Shown here one piece after another: positions 7,210 through 8,319 of a DNA stretch of 8,319 bases. Position 1 is the first letter of the stretch. Every line of letters begins with the position of its first letter. The translations under genes and the position numbers were made by a program. A model generated the notes under the pieces. It made no database searches. It saw only the letters and a list, made by a program, of their open reading frames with translations, and was not told the DNA's origin. The DNA is from Bacteroidetes bacterium ADurb.Bin302. Its GTDB lineage: Bacteria > Bacteroidota > Bacteroidia > Bacteroidales > Paludibacteraceae. Location of the stretch: the NCBI GenBank assembly GCA_002069025.1, contig MWBK01000239.1:1-8319 (forward strand), written 5' to 3'.

Positions 7210-8261
7210 TGCTAAACGAAGAATATATAGACGAAATACAAGAAGATGATGATGTAAATAGTCGTTATGAGCATTTTCGTTTTACTGCCGATCCGGGTCA
7301 AAGTTTAGTTAGAATAGATAAGTTTTTGACAGATAGAATACTTAATGTGTCAAGGACTAGAATGCAAGCAGCTGCTGATGCCGGAAACTTGGAAGTTAAC
7401 GGGAAGGTAGTAAAGGCTAATTATAGAGTTAAACCCAATGATGTGGTTGTAGTTATGCTGGATTATCCACCGCGTGATACAACAATTATTCCACAAGATA
7501 TTCCAATTGATATTATATACGAGGATGACGATTTGTTAGTCGTGAACAAAGCTGCCGGAATGGTTGTGCATCCCGGACACGGTAATTTTGACGGAACACT
7601 ACTTAATGCATTGGCATATCATCTTGGTGAAAAGAATGCCTTTGATGCCTCTGACCCTCGTTTAGGTTTGGTGCATCGTATCGATAAAGACACTTCAGGT
7701 CTATTATTGATCGCAAAAAATCCTTTTGCAAAAATGTTCTTGTCTCAACAATTTTTCCATAAAACTACAGATCGTTTATATCAAGCTTTGGTGTGGGGGA
7801 CAACGGATGCTGAAGGAACCATTGAAGGTAATATAGGAAGAAGTCCAAAAGACCGTTTGCAAATGGCAGTTTTCCCTGAAGGTAATGTAGGGAAACCGGC
7901 TGTAACTCATTATAAGTTATTGGAGAATTTTCATTATGTGTCGTTGGTAGAATGCAAATTAGAAACAGGCAGAACTCATCAGATAAGAGCACACATGAAA
8001 TATATCGGGCATCCTTTGTTTAATGATGTTAGGTATGGGGGAGATCAGATTCTAAAAGGTACAACATTTGCCAAATATAAGCAGTTTATACAAAATTGTT
8101 TCGATATATGTCCGCGACAAGCATTACATGCAAAAACATTAGGCTTTGAGCATCCGACAACTCATGAGCGTATGTACTTTAATTCTGAGTTGCCTGAAGA
8201 TATGAAAAACTTGTTGGATAAATGGAGAAACTACACAACTTGTATTATCTTTGCAGACTAA
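7209..8261 (+). CDS. rluD: RluA-family (RluD-type) 23S rRNA pseudouridine synthase
   Basis: The 350-residue protein converts specific uridines to pseudouridine in large-subunit rRNA; RluD acts on the helix 69 region, and that exact target is inferred from family likeness. After an acidic N-terminal leader (about residues 1-20), an S4 RNA-binding domain spans about 33-83 (RIDKFL, then SRTRMQ, then VNGKVVKANY). The synthase domain follows. It contains VVNKAAGMVVHPG, the catalytic Asp159 in LGLVHRIDKDTSGLLL, and the C-terminal motif GRTHQIRAHMKYIGHPLFND (254-273). All core motifs are intact. The ATG at 7209 shares its A with the TAA of the PASTA gene, so the pair forms a coupled operon. The last ten residues (NYTTCIIFAD) lie past the usual end of the fold and encode a probable promoter for the next gene. 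RluA-family members are hard to tell apart, so the family call is certain but the D subtype less so. Confidence 0.93.
   Translation: MLNEEYIDEIQEDDDVNSRYEHFRFTADPGQSLVRIDKFLTDRILNVSRTRMQAAADAGNLEVNGKVVKANYRVKPNDVVVVMLDYPPRDTTIIPQDIPIDIIYEDDDLLVVNKAAGMVVHPGHGNFDGTLLNALAYHLGEKNAFDASDPRLGLVHRIDKDTSGLLLIAKNPFAKMFLSQQFFHKTTDRLYQALVWGTTDAEGTIEGNIGRSPKDRLQMAVFPEGNVGKPAVTHYKLLENFHYVSLVECKLETGRTHQIRAHMKYIGHPLFNDVRYGGDQILKGTTFAKYKQFIQNCFDICPRQALHAKTLGFEHPTTHERMYFNSELPEDMKNLLDKWRNYTTCIIFAD
8246..8253 (+). promoter_or_regulatory. Putative -7 element for the gene starting at 8289, inside the end of rluD
   Basis: TATCTTTG fits TAnnTTTG and ends 35 bases before the next ATG, the same spacing as for gpmI and the PASTA gene. 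It lies within the last codons of rluD (I-I-F-A-D). No clear -33 element is seen, so support is spacing plus the 8-base match. Confidence 0.45.
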
Positions 8262-8288
8262 ACTTATTGCAGAATATATATATTTAAT

Positions 8289-8319
8289 ATGGAACAAGTA
8301 GAAGCTATGATAGCGGCTC
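8289..8319 (+). CDS. Start of an unidentified gene, truncated by the window end
   Basis: An ATG at 8289 opens a frame of ten codons (MEQVEAMIAA) to the edge of the window. It is preceded by an AT-rich leader (ATATATATTTAATATG) and a suitably spaced TAnnTTTG element. Too little is visible to identify a family. The sequence does not look like the N-terminus of D-Ala-D-Ala ligase, which one might expect next to this PASTA/rluD pair. Confidence 0.45.
   Translation, partial: MEQVEAMIAA

Noticed and set aside
7765..7992. Minus-strand open frame within rluD
   Set aside because: It lies over the conserved synthase domain and has no sign of translation or homology.

Overview
The window looks like chromosomal DNA from a Bacteroidota species, most likely of the order Bacteroidales. 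It is AT-rich. Intergenic regions carry the Bacteroidota promoter -7 element TAnnTTTG, and starts have A/T-rich leaders without a clear Shine-Dalgarno sequence. It encodes proteins with CHU_C-like (gliding-motility-associated) C-terminal domains, and a 53-residue ribosomal protein L34. All genes lie on the + strand.

Left part (1-4556): two probable surface or exported proteins. The first is the 3' portion (994 residues visible, start outside the window) of a large repetitive adhesin-like protein. It has one partial and eight complete units of exactly 77 residues, each with two fixed cysteines, followed by three diverged domains and a C-terminal CHU_C domain. A strong intrinsic terminator closes it. 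The second has a signal peptide, an unrecognised beta-rich N-terminal region, a lamin-tail-like domain and a gliding-motility/FlgD-Ig-like C-terminal domain. Its own promoter overlaps the longest-ORF start, so I place the start at 3120 rather than 3075.

Right part (4577-8319): housekeeping genes. They are cofactor-independent phosphoglycerate mutase (gpmI), ribosomal protein L34 (rpmH, too short for a usual ORF cutoff) with a near-ideal promoter and a GC-rich terminator, and a two-gene operon of a membrane-anchored PASTA protein without a kinase and an RluD-type 23S rRNA pseudouridine synthase. The start codon of the latter overlaps the stop of the former by one base. A further gene begins at 8289 and runs off the window; its likely promoter is embedded in the 3' end of rluD.

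There is no gene-free stretch over 300 bases, and no tRNA, rRNA, CRISPR array or insertion sequence was seen. I do not see a clearly new multi-gene system. The most unusual content is the rigid 77-residue cysteine-bearing repeat array with signs of recent unit exchange. After that come the paired CHU_C-type cargo candidates with no visible secretion partner, and the kinase-less PASTA protein with a strongly acidic tail co-translated with RluD.
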